Assembly (NCBI RefSeq): GCF_900188405.1
Contig: NZ_FZOF01000001.1
Span: forward strand, 248,001-312,000
Direction of reading: 5' to 3'
Length of the DNA stretch: 64,000 nt
DNA from: Actinacidiphila glaucinigra
Lineage (GTDB): Bacteria; Actinomycetota; Actinomycetes; Streptomycetales; Streptomycetaceae
A program made the position numbers and the translations under genes. This document shows positions 41,837 through 50,880 of the stretch, one piece after another (the first letter of the stretch is position 1; each line of letters begins with the position of its first letter). The notes under the pieces are model-generated. The model had not been told where the DNA came from. It did no database searches and saw only the letters and a list, made by a program, of their open reading frames with translations.

Positions 41837-41867
41837 CGAGGCCCCCTTCCGGGGCCTCGTTCCTTTT
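41837..41867 (+). terminator. Rho-independent terminator
   Basis: CGAGGCCCC-CTTCC-GGGGCCTCG is a perfect nine-base stem followed by TTCCTTTTG. The T-rich tail is rare in this DNA and makes a true intrinsic terminator likely. It lies between the phosphatidyltransferase gene and the MetRS-like gene, 40 bases before the latter's start. Confidence 0.8.
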
Positions 41868-41906
41868 GTGCTCGGAGCCCCGCCCCCGTCCCTCCCGGAG
41901 GTTCCG

Positions 41907-43478
41907 ATGACCGCACCCCAGACGTCCCGTTTCTACGTCACCACCACCATCCCGTACGTCAACGCCCGCCCCCACCTGGGCTTCGCTCTCGAACTGGTGC
42001 AGGCGGACGTACTCGCCCGGCACCACCGCAGGCGCGGCGAACCGGTGCGCTTCCTCAGCGGCACGGACGACAACTCGCTGAAGAACGTGCTGGCCGCCGA
42101 GGCCGAGGGCATCCCCGTCCAGGACCTGGTGGACCGCAACGCGGCCGCGTTCGCCGCACTGGACGCCCCGCTCGCGCTCTCCCTGGACGACTTCATCCGC
42201 ACCAGCCGCGACCCCCGCCACCGCGCCGGCGTGGAGCGGCTGTGGCGCCGCTGCGCCGCCGCGGGCGACCTCTACCGCGAGCACTACGAGGGCCTGTACT
42301 GCGTGGGCTGCGAGCAGTTCTACACCCCGGACGACCTGGTCGGCGGCCGCTGCGCCGAGCACGGCACCGAGCCGCAGACGGTCGCGGAGGAGAACTGGTT
42401 CTTCCGGCTGTCCCGTCACACCGACGCGCTGCGCGCGCTGATCGAGGACGGGCGGCTGCGGATCGAACCGGCCGCGCGCCGCAACGAGGTGCTCGCCCTG
42501 CTCGCCCGCGGGCTGCGCGACTTCTCCGTCTCCCGCTCCCAGACCCGAGCCCGCGGCTGGGGCATCCCGGTGCCCGGCGATCCGGGGCAGGTGATCTACG
42601 TCTGGTGGGACGCGCTCGGCAACTACGTCACCAGCCTCGGCTACGGCGGCCCCGACGGGGACGGCGGAGCCGCGTACGACCGGTGGTGGGCGGGCGACGG
42701 GCGGCGCGTGCACCTGGTGGGCAAGGGCGTGCTGCGCTTCCACGCCGTCTACTGGCCCGCGATGCTGCTGTCGGCCGGGCTGCCGCTGCCGACGGACATC
42801 CTCGTCCACGACTACCTCACGGTGGAGGGGCGCAAGATCAGCAAGTCTTCGGGAACGACGGTCGACCCGGAGGAACTGGCCGCCGAGCACGGCACCGACG
42901 CGGTGCGCTGGTGGCTGCTGCGCGAGGTGCCGCGGGTCGGCGACGCCGACTTCACGCGCGAACGGCTGGTCGCCCGCGCCGACGCGGACCTGGCCGGGGG
43001 GCTCGGCAACCTGGTGCACCGGGTGGTGACCATGGTCCACCGCTTCCGCGACGGGGTGGTCCCCGCGGCGGAGGGGCCCGGCGAGCCCGGTACGGAGGCC
43101 GTGCTGGCGGCCTGTCAGGAGGCGCCGGACGCCGTCGCGGCGGCGCTGCACGACGTGGACTTCCGGCGCGCCACGGCCGCCGTGTGGCGGATCGTCGACG
43201 AGGCCAACCGCTGCATCGACGAGACCCGGCCCTGGGAACTGGCCCGCGCCGAGCGCCGCCACCGCAGCGTCGGCGCCGGACGCCGTCTCGACGCGGTGCT
43301 GGCCGCCCTCGTACATGCCTGCCGCACCCTCGCCGGCGAGCTGGAACCCTTCCTCCCCGACGCCGCGGCCCTGATCGCCCGCCGCTGCGCCGCCGGCCCG
43401 GGCGAGCGGCTTCCGCCCCCCGCCCCGCTGTTCCCGCACTCCACCCACCGGGAGGCCGCCGCGACACCCGGCCCGTGA
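41907..43478 (+). CDS. metG-like: Divergent methionyl-tRNA synthetase paralogue
   Basis: A 523-residue class I synthetase. The HIGH-type site is TIPYVNARPHLGFALELVQADVLAR. The usual GTDEHG is GTDDNS, a change in the catalytic core. A zinc knuckle CVGCEQFYTPDDL...RCAEH is present. FSVSRSQTRARGWGIPVPGD, LVGKGVLRFHAVYWPAMLLS and the KMSKS loop GRKISKSSGTTVDP are all recognisable. An anticodon-binding helical domain follows, without a tRBD/EMAP tail. The differences suggest a second copy, for example an inhibitor-resistant enzyme or one used in specialised metabolism. ATG 41907 follows CGGAGG. Confidence 0.82.
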   Translation: MTAPQTSRFYVTTTIPYVNARPHLGFALELVQADVLARHHRRRGEPVRFLSGTDDNSLKNVLAAEAEGIPVQDLVDRNAAAFAALDAPLALSLDDFIRTSRDPRHRAGVERLWRRCAAAGDLYREHYEGLYCVGCEQFYTPDDLVGGRCAEHGTEPQTVAEENWFFRLSRHTDALRALIEDGRLRIEPAARRNEVLALLARGLRDFSVSRSQTRARGWGIPVPGDPGQVIYVWWDALGNYVTSLGYGGPDGDGGAAYDRWWAGDGRRVHLVGKGVLRFHAVYWPAMLLSAGLPLPTDILVHDYLTVEGRKISKSSGTTVDPEELAAEHGTDAVRWWLLREVPRVGDADFTRERLVARADADLAGGLGNLVHRVVTMVHRFRDGVVPAAEGPGEPGTEAVLAACQEAPDAVAAALHDVDFRRATAAVWRIVDEANRCIDETRPWELARAERRHRSVGAGRRLDAVLAALVHACRTLAGELEPFLPDAAALIARRCAAGPGERLPPPAPLFPHSTHREAAATPGP

Positions 43479-43737
43479 GGTCGGGGCGGGCCCGTCCGGG
43501 CCGGGGCTCGTCGGCGTGTGCGGGTACGCCAAAGCCTTTTTCGCGGCCCTTGCACGGCAGCTCGACTGGGCGCAGGTTGTTCCGCTTCGGAAGCCCGTCC
43601 GTACCCGCGGACGGCGACGGGACCCGAGGCCACCGGAAAGGTGACCCGCTCCGGCGCCTGAACCCCGGCCGTCAACCCGCCCGCACCGCCTCCGGGAGCG
43701 CCGGACCCCGCCCTCCCGCCCACGCCCCCGCGGTGCG
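43479..43737. other. Gap between convergent genes with GC hairpin and dispersed repeat
   Basis: GGCCCG-TC-CGGGCC (43489-43502) is a terminator-like hairpin just after the MetRS stop. The 22-base repeat copy lies at 43644-43665. A run CCTTTTTCGC at about 43532 is unusual in composition. No gene is supported. Confidence 0.55.
43644..43665 (-). repeat. 22-nt dispersed repeat, copy 2
   Basis: Reverse complement of 15345-15366 with no mismatch; weaker similarity extends about 50 bases to the left (43590-43640). Confidence 0.75.
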
Positions 43738-44997
43738 CTACGCGGGGGCGGGTTCGGTGCGGGTTCCGGGGTCGTCCGCCGGGGCGGACTCGCGGCGGAC
43801 GACGGCCACACGGCCCCAGAGGACCAGCGCCTTGAGGGTCGAGCCGAGGGCGAGGCCCCAGGCGGCGCCGAGGACGCCGCCGAGGGCGTAGCCGCCGATC
43901 ATGAAGCCGACCGAGGCGAGGGAGAAGACCACCTGGATGGGCAGGGTGGCCTTCGGGCGCAGGACGCGCAGGGTGAGCAGGGCGCTGGTGCCGGCGGCGA
44001 TCGCGGCGTACTGCGTGCCCGTGGCGGGCAGCAGGCGGGACGCCGCCGACCAGGTCTCGCCGAGCAGTTCACGGCCGGCGCGGTCCGGCAGGGCCATGAG
44101 GACGGCCGTCCAGCCGGCGGCGACGCCCGCGAGGACGGCGGCGAGGACGGCGGTGGCCCTGACCTGGCCGCGCATGCTCGGGACGCGGCCCAGCAGCGGG
44201 GGCCCGAAGGCGGTGGCGGAGTTGAAGAGCACGTTCATCGGGCCGAAGAGCGTCGTCGTACCGCGCAGCGCGCCCACCGCCAACTGGCTGGCGAAGACGC
44301 CGAGTCCGACCACCGCGAGCTGGCTGGAGGCGTTGCCCACGCCGTACTCGACGACGAAGCGCTGCCCGAGGTGGCCGCGGCGTACGAAGCGCCGCAGGTC
44401 GGCCCTGGTGCCGCGCAGCCTGGGGGCCAGCAGGGCCGCGCCGACGAGCAGCGCGGGCACCGCGGACAGTCCCCACACCGCCACCAGCCGCGCCGGGCCG
44501 GTGCCGTGCGGCTGCAGCGCGAGCGCGGGGAGCGCGACGGCCAGCCGCAGCACGTCGCTGGTGAGGGCGAGATGGGGCAGCCGCAGGGTCGAGAAGCAGT
44601 AGCGCAGCCCGTCCTGGGTGAGCACCAGCGGCAGCACCATGCCGAGCACCGCCAGCGCCCAGGCCGTCTCGCCGGGGACGAAGGCGAGCACCGCCGCCAT
44701 GGCTCCCCCGGCCACCGCGGAGGCCACGGCCACGAAGGACGCCGCCGAGCGGCAGGCCGCGGCCACCGACGCCGCCTCGCCCCGTTCCAGCACCAGGGCC
44801 TGGCCGACGTACGACACGCTCACGCCCAGCAGCACGGAGAAGACCGTGTAGACCATCGAGAAGACCGAGAACCCGGCGGCGCTGGACAGCCGGGCGGCGA
44901 CCACGAGCACCAGGATGTTCGTGAGCGCCGCCACGCCCTGGTCGAGCACGGAGCAGACGATCGCGGTCTTCGCGCCCGGCGCCGGGCGCACCGTCAC
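43738..44997 (-). CDS. Polysaccharide flippase-like membrane protein (Wzx/MATE superfamily)
   Basis: A 419-residue protein with about twelve hydrophobic helices (IVCSVLDQGVAALTNILVLVVAARLS; FSVFSMVYTVFSVLLGVSVSYVGQALVLERG; several more). This is the layout of Wzx/PST flippases that move lipid-linked repeat units outward. GTG 44997 overlaps the stop of the chain-length-like gene (GTGA), so it is the last gene of a leftward operon of GT4, chain-length protein and flippase. Substrate unknown. Confidence 0.85.
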   Translation of the reverse strand: MTVRPAPGAKTAIVCSVLDQGVAALTNILVLVVAARLSSAAGFSVFSMVYTVFSVLLGVSVSYVGQALVLERGEAASVAAACRSAASFVAVASAVAGGAMAAVLAFVPGETAWALAVLGMVLPLVLTQDGLRYCFSTLRLPHLALTSDVLRLAVALPALALQPHGTGPARLVAVWGLSAVPALLVGAALLAPRLRGTRADLRRFVRRGHLGQRFVVEYGVGNASSQLAVVGLGVFASQLAVGALRGTTTLFGPMNVLFNSATAFGPPLLGRVPSMRGQVRATAVLAAVLAGVAAGWTAVLMALPDRAGRELLGETWSAASRLLPATGTQYAAIAAGTSALLTLRVLRPKATLPIQVVFSLASVGFMIGGYALGGVLGAAWGLALGSTLKALVLWGRVAVVRRESAPADDPGTRTEPAPA

Positions 44998-46766
44998 CGC
45001 GTCACCGTGCGCAGCGGGATGGTGTCGGTGGTCGGCGCCGGGGTGTCGTCACCGGAGGGGAGGGACGTCCTGGCCGTGGCGGCCGTCGCGACCGTGACGC
45101 CGCCCTCCGGGGCGGACGCCGTCCCGGCTGCCGGGGCGGCGGCCGGGGCCGCGGCCTCGGACCGCGCCGCCGCGGCGTTCCGCTTGCGCGCCGCCCTGCG
45201 GGACCGCCGGGCCCACCAGCCGCGGCCGGGCGAGGTGTGCAGGACGGCGCCGAGCACGGTGCTGCCCGCGCCGCTGATCAGCTGGCGCACCCGGTCGAGG
45301 TCGGCGCGGTGGACCGCGTGCGGGTCGGCGACGACCAGGACGCCGTCGATGCGGTCGGCCAGCGCGAGCGCGTCGGCGTACGTGAGGACCGCCGGGGCCA
45401 GCACGATCACCGCCGCTCCCGGGGCGTCCGCCTCCGCGAACAGCCGGCTCGCCGCCGACGAGGTGAGCGCCCGCGCCACGTTGCGCACCCGGCGCCCCGG
45501 CACGAGGTCGAAGGAGCCGGACTCGCCCGCGTCGATGGGCACCTGGAGACCGGCCGGCCAGCCGCCCTCGCTGAGGTGCGGGGAGCGGGCCCAGCCGGGC
45601 CGGGAGCCGTCCGCCGCGCGCAGCCGCGCCGACAGCCCGGGGGTGCGCAGATCGGCCTCGATCAGCAGCACCTCCATGCCCATCTCGGCGAAGGACGCGG
45701 ACAGGTTGACGGCGACCGAGGCCGCCGTGTCGCCGCCGCCGCGCGGGGCGACCACGAGCAGCCGGCGGTGCTCGGCGAACCGCTGGTCGTACGCGAGCCG
45801 GAAGGCGACCGAGCGGAACTCCTCGGCCAGCCGGGGGTCGGCGTGGTCGACGGCGAGCAGCGGCCCGCCCTTGCTGCGCGGCAGGGTGCCCAGCACGGGT
45901 GCGCGCAGCGCCCGCACCACGTCGCCCTCGGAGCGCGCGGTCGGGTCGAAGACCAGCCGCACCCAGGCGGCCAGCAGGCCGATGGCGACGCCGACGAGCG
46001 CGCCGAGCCCGAGCATCATGGGCAGCCCGGGGCCGGAGGCCGCCGCCGGCGGGGAGGCGACCCGGATCCACTTGCCGGGCGTGGTGTCGAGGGTCTGCAA
46101 CCTGGTGATGTTGGTGCTGAGTTCGGAGATGCGGCCGACGAGGGTGGCCTGCACGGTGGTGGCCGCGTCGAGGGTGGGGCCCTCGCCCAGCCGCAGGATC
46201 TGCTCGTCGAGTTCCTTGCGCTGCTTGACCACCGGGTCGAGCTGCTTGCGCAGGTTGTGGACGGTGTTCTTGATGGTGTTCTCGGTGGCCTCCTGGCGCG
46301 CGTCCATGAACGCCTGGGCGAGCGCGTTGGCGCGGCGGGCCGCCTGGTCCGGGTCGGTGTAGGTGTACGCGAAGCGCAGCACCAGCGTGTTGGGCGGGTT
46401 GGTGACCTGGAGGTCGGACTGGAGCGCGGAGACGGAACGTGCGCTCAGGTGCAGCTTCTTGGCGGCGCGCTTGGCGATCTCGTTGCTCATCGCCGTCTGC
46501 CGCTCGGTGCCTATGTTGATCGCCTTGTCGGGCGCCGTGCCGCCGGCCGCGAACTCGTCGACGGTGGCCGCCCGCAGCACGACCTCACTGGTCGCCACGT
46601 AGGTGTCCTTGCCGGAGACGGCCAGGTATCCGCCGCCGAGCAGCCCGATCAGCACACCGGCCACCAGCAGCGCGCGGTAGCGGACGAGCTGACGGAACTG
46701 GTCCCGCAGGAGGTCCGGTTCGTCGTGGGCCTCGGACATCTGCGATGCGTGCGGTTGATCACTCAC
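44994..46766 (-). CDS. Wzz/BY-kinase-like chain-length protein with degenerate ATP site
   Basis: About 590 residues. Membrane helix 1 (about 33-51), an extracellular Wzz domain with a coiled coil (about 60-230: NTIKNTVHNLRKQLDPVVKQRKELDEQILRL) and helix 2 (about 249-270) precede a cytoplasmic CpsD/BY-kinase-like domain. There the Walker A position reads APRGGGDTAAS with no lysine, Walker A-prime reads LLIEADLRTPG, and Walker B (VIVLAPAVLTYADAL) has lost its Asp. The tyrosine cluster is absent; the C-terminus is Ala/Thr-rich. It is probably a scaffold that sets polymer length, not a kinase. GTG 46766 overlaps the GT4 stop (GTGA); an upstream ATG 46784 is less likely. Confidence 0.85.
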   Translation of the reverse strand: MSDQPHASQMSEAHDEPDLLRDQFRQLVRYRALLVAGVLIGLLGGGYLAVSGKDTYVATSEVVLRAATVDEFAAGGTAPDKAINIGTERQTAMSNEIAKRAAKKLHLSARSVSALQSDLQVTNPPNTLVLRFAYTYTDPDQAARRANALAQAFMDARQEATENTIKNTVHNLRKQLDPVVKQRKELDEQILRLGEGPTLDAATTVQATLVGRISELSTNITRLQTLDTTPGKWIRVASPPAAASGPGLPMMLGLGALVGVAIGLLAAWVRLVFDPTARSEGDVVRALRAPVLGTLPRSKGGPLLAVDHADPRLAEEFRSVAFRLAYDQRFAEHRRLLVVAPRGGGDTAASVAVNLSASFAEMGMEVLLIEADLRTPGLSARLRAADGSRPGWARSPHLSEGGWPAGLQVPIDAGESGSFDLVPGRRVRNVARALTSSAASRLFAEADAPGAAVIVLAPAVLTYADALALADRIDGVLVVADPHAVHRADLDRVRQLISGAGSTVLGAVLHTSPGRGWWARRSRRAARKRNAAAARSEAAAPAAAPAAGTASAPEGGVTVATAATARTSLPSGDDTPAPTTDTIPLRTVTR

Positions 46767-48049
46767 GTGCGTGGAACCCCCCATACGTCCGATCCCTCAG
46801 GATCGACAGCTTCTGCGGCCGTGTCCAGTGCCTCCGAGAGGAGCGCACTGATCCGTGACAATCCGGCCTCACGACTCAGGTGCGCCGCCACGTACGCGGG
46901 CCCCCGGCCCCCGAGTTCGGCGGCCGCCCCCGGGTCCTGGGCGAGGGCGCGCACGGCCTTCAGGAACGCCCCCGGGTCCTCCGGTTCCACCAGCAGCCCG
47001 GCCTCGGAGCGCAGCACCTCCTGCGCGGTGCCGCCCTCCGCGGCGACGGAGGCGACCACCGGCCGCCCGGCGGCGAAGTAGGAGGTGAGTTTGGACGGGA
47101 TGCTCATGTCCAGCACCGAGGCGCGCTGGGTGACCGCCAGGACGTCGGCGGCGGCCAGCACGTCGGGGAAGTCGGCGTCGTCGGCGGGCGGGGCGAACTC
47201 CAGGTTCGGCACGTCCGCCGCGAGGTCCCGCAGGTGTTCGCGCTGGTTGCCGTCGCCCATCAGGACGATGCGCACCGAGGGGTCGAGACGGGCCGCCTCG
47301 ACCAGCACCTCCAGGCCCTGCTTGAGCCCCATGTTGCCGGAGTGCAGCACGACCGTCTGCTCCCGGCCCCAGCCCAGCCGGGCCCTGGTCTCCTCGCGCG
47401 GCCGCGAAGGGCTCGCCACATGGGACCAGTTGGGGACCAGCCGGATGCGTCCGCGGTCCACGCCCATCGCGGCGACCTTGTCCACGAAGCTCTCGTGGAT
47501 CACCCCGACCAGCGTGGCCCGCTTCAGCGCGTATGCCTCCACGGCCCCCGCGGCCGCCGCCGCCCGGTCGCCGCCGCGGATGCCGCTCTGCGCGGCGGCG
47601 GCGCCCATCAGGTCCTGCACGATCGGCACGTACGGCACCTTGTGCCGGGCGGCGATGCGCGCGCCGATCACGCCGCCGGCCAGGCTCGGCATCTGCGCCA
47701 CCACCGCGTCCGGCCGGACGCGGGGCGCCGCGACCAGCCCGTGGGCGAGGATCGAGGCCTCGAACAGGGCACGCTTGAGCGCCGTCTGACGTGGCGGCAC
47801 GGTGTGCCGCCGACGGTGCACGCGCACCCCGGCACGCCGCTCCTCGATCCGCCACACGCCCTTGTACGCCGGGTCGAGCCGCCACGACGGGTAGTGCGGC
47901 ATCCCGGCGAGCACGTGCACCTCGGCGCCGCCGCCGTCCGCGGCCGCCCAGTGCTCGGCGATCTGCGTGGCGTACGGGCCGATGCCCGCGTGCTCGGGCG
48001 CGTAGTTGGTGGAGACGAGTAGCAGAGTGCGGCCCTTGAACTCGGGCAC
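46763..48049 (-). CDS. GT4-family glycosyltransferase (WcaI-like)
   Basis: A 428-residue GT-B enzyme. The N-terminal domain opens GRTLLLVSTNYAPEHAGIGPYATQIAEHW, the donor domain has VVLHSGNMGLKQGLEVLVEAA, RIVLMGDGNQREHL and DMSIPSKLTSYFAAGRPVVASV. The retaining GT4 fold and the APEHAGIGPY signature point to a WcaI/fucosyl-type transferase in exopolysaccharide assembly. I choose GTG 48049 because GGGGGAAGGGG precedes it and similarity starts there; ATG 48088 is in frame but upstream of that site. First gene of the leftward operon, divergent from the cytidylyltransferase gene. Confidence 0.88.
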   Translation of the reverse strand: MPEFKGRTLLLVSTNYAPEHAGIGPYATQIAEHWAAADGGGAEVHVLAGMPHYPSWRLDPAYKGVWRIEERRAGVRVHRRRHTVPPRQTALKRALFEASILAHGLVAAPRVRPDAVVAQMPSLAGGVIGARIAARHKVPYVPIVQDLMGAAAAQSGIRGGDRAAAAAGAVEAYALKRATLVGVIHESFVDKVAAMGVDRGRIRLVPNWSHVASPSRPREETRARLGWGREQTVVLHSGNMGLKQGLEVLVEAARLDPSVRIVLMGDGNQREHLRDLAADVPNLEFAPPADDADFPDVLAAADVLAVTQRASVLDMSIPSKLTSYFAAGRPVVASVAAEGGTAQEVLRSEAGLLVEPEDPGAFLKAVRALAQDPGAAAELGGRGPAYVAAHLSREAGLSRISALLSEALDTAAEAVDPEGSDVWGVPRT

Positions 48050-48184
48050 GGAAGGACCCCTTCCCCCCAGAAGTGACCAGATGCTCACCTTATCCGTTCA
48101 CCAGAGAAACACACTGGCTTCACGCTAATGTCTGAGACTCCGCAACTCGCGGAACGGTTGTATTCCTGTGGGGGGATTCGCAAC

Positions 48185-48631
48185 ATGGCGCACCGTGTGG
48201 GGTATGCACCTGGTGTCTACGACCTGTTCCACGTCGGCCACCTGAACATCCTGCGGCACGCCCGCAGCCAGTGCGACTACCTGGTGGCCGGAGTGGTCTC
48301 CGACGAGATGGCCGCCCTCGCCAAGGGGCGCAAGCCGGTCGTCCCGCTCATCGAACGGCTGGAGATCGTCCGCAGCGTGCGCTTCGTCGACGCGGCGTTC
48401 GTCGAGACCGTCCCGGACAAGCTGGAGACCTGGGAGCAGGTCCGGTTCGACGTCATCTTCAAGGGCGACGACTGGCGCGGCACCGAGAAGGGCGCCAGGC
48501 TCGAACGGGACTTCGCCACGGTCGGCGTCGAGGTCGTCTACTTCCCCTACACGGTGCACACCTCCAGTACGCAACTGCGCCGCGCGCTCGACGCGCTGAC
48601 GGCCCCGGCGGCGGGTGCGGCCGGGCGCTGA
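48185..48631 (+). CDS. Glycerol-3-phosphate cytidylyltransferase-like nucleotidylyltransferase
   Basis: A 148-residue protein of the TagD/RfaE-C family. GYAPGVYDLFHVGHLNIL contains the nucleotide-binding H-x-G-H. The acidic FKGDDWRGTEKG and the final loop YTVHTSSTQLRRAL (in place of RTEGISTT) complete the site. It would activate glycerol phosphate or a related alditol phosphate as CDP or ADP derivative for a surface glycan or teichoic-type polymer. ATG 48185 follows GTGGGGGGA, and TagD-type proteins start at this point; ATG 48128 would add 19 atypical residues. It stands alone between leftward genes. Confidence 0.85.
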   Translation: MAHRVGYAPGVYDLFHVGHLNILRHARSQCDYLVAGVVSDEMAALAKGRKPVVPLIERLEIVRSVRFVDAAFVETVPDKLETWEQVRFDVIFKGDDWRGTEKGARLERDFATVGVEVVYFPYTVHTSSTQLRRALDALTAPAAGAAGR

Positions 48632-48672
48632 CCCCGGCCCGGCCCGCTCAGGCCCGCTCCGGCGCGGCCCGC

Positions 48673-50205
48673 TCAGCGCAGTTGCTTGCCCTCGTCGGAG
48701 CGCAGGGTCGTGACGAGGGCGAAGCAGATCAGGGCGACCCCGATGCGGCCCGAGGCCTGGAGCAGCGGCCCGCGCAGGAGGATGAACGAGTAGCCCGCGA
48801 CCAGCGGGATGACGATCGCCATCACATTGCCCGGACGCGGGTCCACCGAGGTGCGCAGGGCGTAGCGGCGGTCACCCCGGGCGGCGAGGTAGCCGAGGGC
48901 GACGAAGCCCACGACGACGCCGCCGGAGCCGAAGTCGATCCAGACCTCCGCCCACATGGGGGAGGAGAGGTTGACGTTCTTCATCCCCATCCACTGGCCG
49001 ATCATGACGCCCGTGTCGCGGGGCTTGCCCTGCCAGACAGACCGCGGCACGAAGAAGAACACGGAGCCCGCGAGCTGGCGGCCGTAGAAGTGGCCGGGGC
49101 CGGTGTCCGAGAAGGTGATCGTGTTGGCGAACATCCCGACCTGGTCGTAGTCCTTGATCGCCAGCGGCTCGAAGACGGACGTGGTCTGCACCGGCTTGTA
49201 GCCGCCGTCGTCGTAGCGGAAGCGGTCGGCGAACGGGAAGACGACCAGGGCGGCCAGCACGCCCAGTGCCAGGGCCGTCCGGTACATCGTCGGGCTCTTG
49301 GGGAAGGCGGTGAACAGGAACGAGAACAGCACCGTCAGGAACCAGTAGCGCGGATTGCTGATCGGGTTGTTGACCACCCCGTTGAGCAGCAGCAGCGCAC
49401 CCCAGGTGGCGATCACCAGCGGCCGCCGGCGGGCCCGTCGCGAGGTCACCAGCCAGCGGGTGAAGACGAGCAGCGCCAGCAGCGCCGGGACGGTGCCGAA
49501 GCCGCGCAGGAAGGCGGAGCCGACGTTGGACTCCGCGGAGGCGGCGCCGTCGGCCCGGATCGTGTCGGTGATGGCCTGACGGCTGCTGAAGAACACCGCG
49601 GGACCGCCCAGTTTGACCACCAGCAGCGCGCTGCCGACGAACGCGATCGCCGCCAGCAGGAACACCCGCCTGCGGTGGAAGGAGGCGGAGCGGTCCTTGC
49701 GCCGGGCCCGGCGGATCGGCCGGTGCCGCGACAGCAGGGCGCCGACGTCGAAGGCCGCGCAGCCGATCAGCACCAGCGCCACCGCGACCAGCAGGTCGGC
49801 GCGGGTCCCGACGACCGGCGTCGGCGTCTGGTCGAGGACGTTCTGCACGAGCGGGGCGACACCCATCGCCACGTACACGAAGAGCCAGAACGAACCCTGG
49901 ATCAGCTTGCGGTGGGCCGTCAGCGCCATCACCGCCAGCCGCGTGCCGGAGTAGCAGGTGAGCACCATCTGCAGCCAGAAGACGCCGTCGCGCACGCCCG
50001 GACCCGGCTGCACCGCGACCACCGCGGGCAGGAACAGTCCCAGGCCCAGGATCAGCGGTACGGCCAGCGCGCGGGAGAGCAGCGCCCGCGGCGAGACCGC
50101 CGGGACCTCGACGTCCCCCGCCGCCGGACCGGCCGGACCCTCCGGGCCCCCCGGCCCCCGCGACGGGATTCCGCGCGGCTGGATTTCGTGTGCCTGAACG
50201 GCCAT
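48673..50205 (-). CDS. Polymerase-like polytopic membrane protein (Wzy/O-antigen ligase type)
   Basis: A 510-residue protein with about eleven hydrophobic helices and a large loop in the second half (about 330-420: RFRYDDGGYKPVQTTSVFEPL...SDTGPGHFYGRQLAGS). This is the shape of Wzy polymerases, which share little sequence. NNPISNPRYWFLTVLFSFLF and the Arg residues in periplasmic loops fit. By position among flippase, chain-length protein and transferases it is the best candidate for the repeat-unit polymerase. ATG 50205 follows GGGGGG; ATG 50220 is less likely. Divergent from the acetyltransferase gene. Confidence 0.75.
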   Translation of the reverse strand: MAVQAHEIQPRGIPSRGPGGPEGPAGPAAGDVEVPAVSPRALLSRALAVPLILGLGLFLPAVVAVQPGPGVRDGVFWLQMVLTCYSGTRLAVMALTAHRKLIQGSFWLFVYVAMGVAPLVQNVLDQTPTPVVGTRADLLVAVALVLIGCAAFDVGALLSRHRPIRRARRKDRSASFHRRRVFLLAAIAFVGSALLVVKLGGPAVFFSSRQAITDTIRADGAASAESNVGSAFLRGFGTVPALLALLVFTRWLVTSRRARRRPLVIATWGALLLLNGVVNNPISNPRYWFLTVLFSFLFTAFPKSPTMYRTALALGVLAALVVFPFADRFRYDDGGYKPVQTTSVFEPLAIKDYDQVGMFANTITFSDTGPGHFYGRQLAGSVFFFVPRSVWQGKPRDTGVMIGQWMGMKNVNLSSPMWAEVWIDFGSGGVVVGFVALGYLAARGDRRYALRTSVDPRPGNVMAIVIPLVAGYSFILLRGPLLQASGRIGVALICFALVTTLRSDEGKQLR

Positions 50206-50334
50206 GCAACAGCCCCCCAACGATTCCCCTCGCGCAGTCTATAGATCCTGCCTCCCCGGAAGCGTGTCCACGGATAATCTGTGCGAACGGTGCCGGGGAG
50301 GGCACACGGGACGGGGGTTCTTGGGGGTGCGTCC
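50206..50334. promoter_or_regulatory. Divergent promoter region between polymerase and acetyltransferase genes
   Basis: A 129-base gap that includes CTATAGAT (about 50239-50246) and GGATAATC (about 50272-50279), both unusual A/T clusters that could be -10 elements for the leftward and rightward genes. No clear -35 or operator. Confidence 0.35.
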
Positions 50335-50880
50335 GTGACGGCACGTGATCTGTCGGCCTTCACACTGGCCGGGTACGACAAGGGGCGGAGCAAGGCCGTC
50401 CAGGCGCTGTGGTTCGCGGTGATGAACACCGTGTTCTCCGCCTGGTTCTGCCCGGCCCGGCTGCGGGTGGCGATCCTGCGGGCCTTCGGCGCCACGATCG
50501 GCGAGGGGGTGCTCATCCGGCACCGCGTCCGGGTGCTGTGGCCCTGGAAGCTGACCGTCGGCGACCGGACCTGGATCGGCGAGGGCGCCTGGCTGCTCAA
50601 CCTGGAGCCCGTCACCATCGGCGCCGACGTCTGCGTCTCCCAGGAGGCGCTGCTGTGCACCGGCAGCCACGACCACCGCACCGTCGACTTCCGCTACCGC
50701 AACGCGCCGATCACCGTGGAGGACGGCGCCTGGGTCGCCGCCCGCGCCATCGTGCTCGCCGGGGTGACCGTCGGCCGCCACGCCGTCGTCGGCGCCGGCA
50801 CCGTCCTGTCGAAGGACCTGCCCGAACTCACCCTGCACACCGCCGACGGCACCCGGACGCTCAAGGAGCCCCAGCAGTGA
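50335..50880 (+). CDS. WcaF-like hexapeptide-repeat acetyltransferase
   Basis: A 181-residue left-handed beta-helix protein. LRVAILRAFGATIGEGVLIRHRVRV opens the helix. Repeats (LTVGDRTWIGEGAWL, VTIGADVCVSQEAL, ITVEDGAWVAARAIVLAGVTVGRHAVVGAGTVLSKDLP) and the catalytic His in LLCTGSHDH give the colanic-acid O-acetyltransferase subgroup. It probably O-acetylates a repeat-unit sugar. GTG 50335 follows a GGGGGT site. Its last codons include the first unit of a 17-base tandem repeat that supplies the ribosome binding site of the next gene. Confidence 0.88.
   Translation: MTARDLSAFTLAGYDKGRSKAVQALWFAVMNTVFSAWFCPARLRVAILRAFGATIGEGVLIRHRVRVLWPWKLTVGDRTWIGEGAWLLNLEPVTIGADVCVSQEALLCTGSHDHRTVDFRYRNAPITVEDGAWVAARAIVLAGVTVGRHAVVGAGTVLSKDLPELTLHTADGTRTLKEPQQ

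Noticed and set aside
41821..41906. Possible T-box or attenuator before the MetRS-like gene
   Set aside because: Only a single terminator hairpin is visible. No T-box sequence, specifier loop or antiterminator is present, and it fits better as terminator of the upstream gene.
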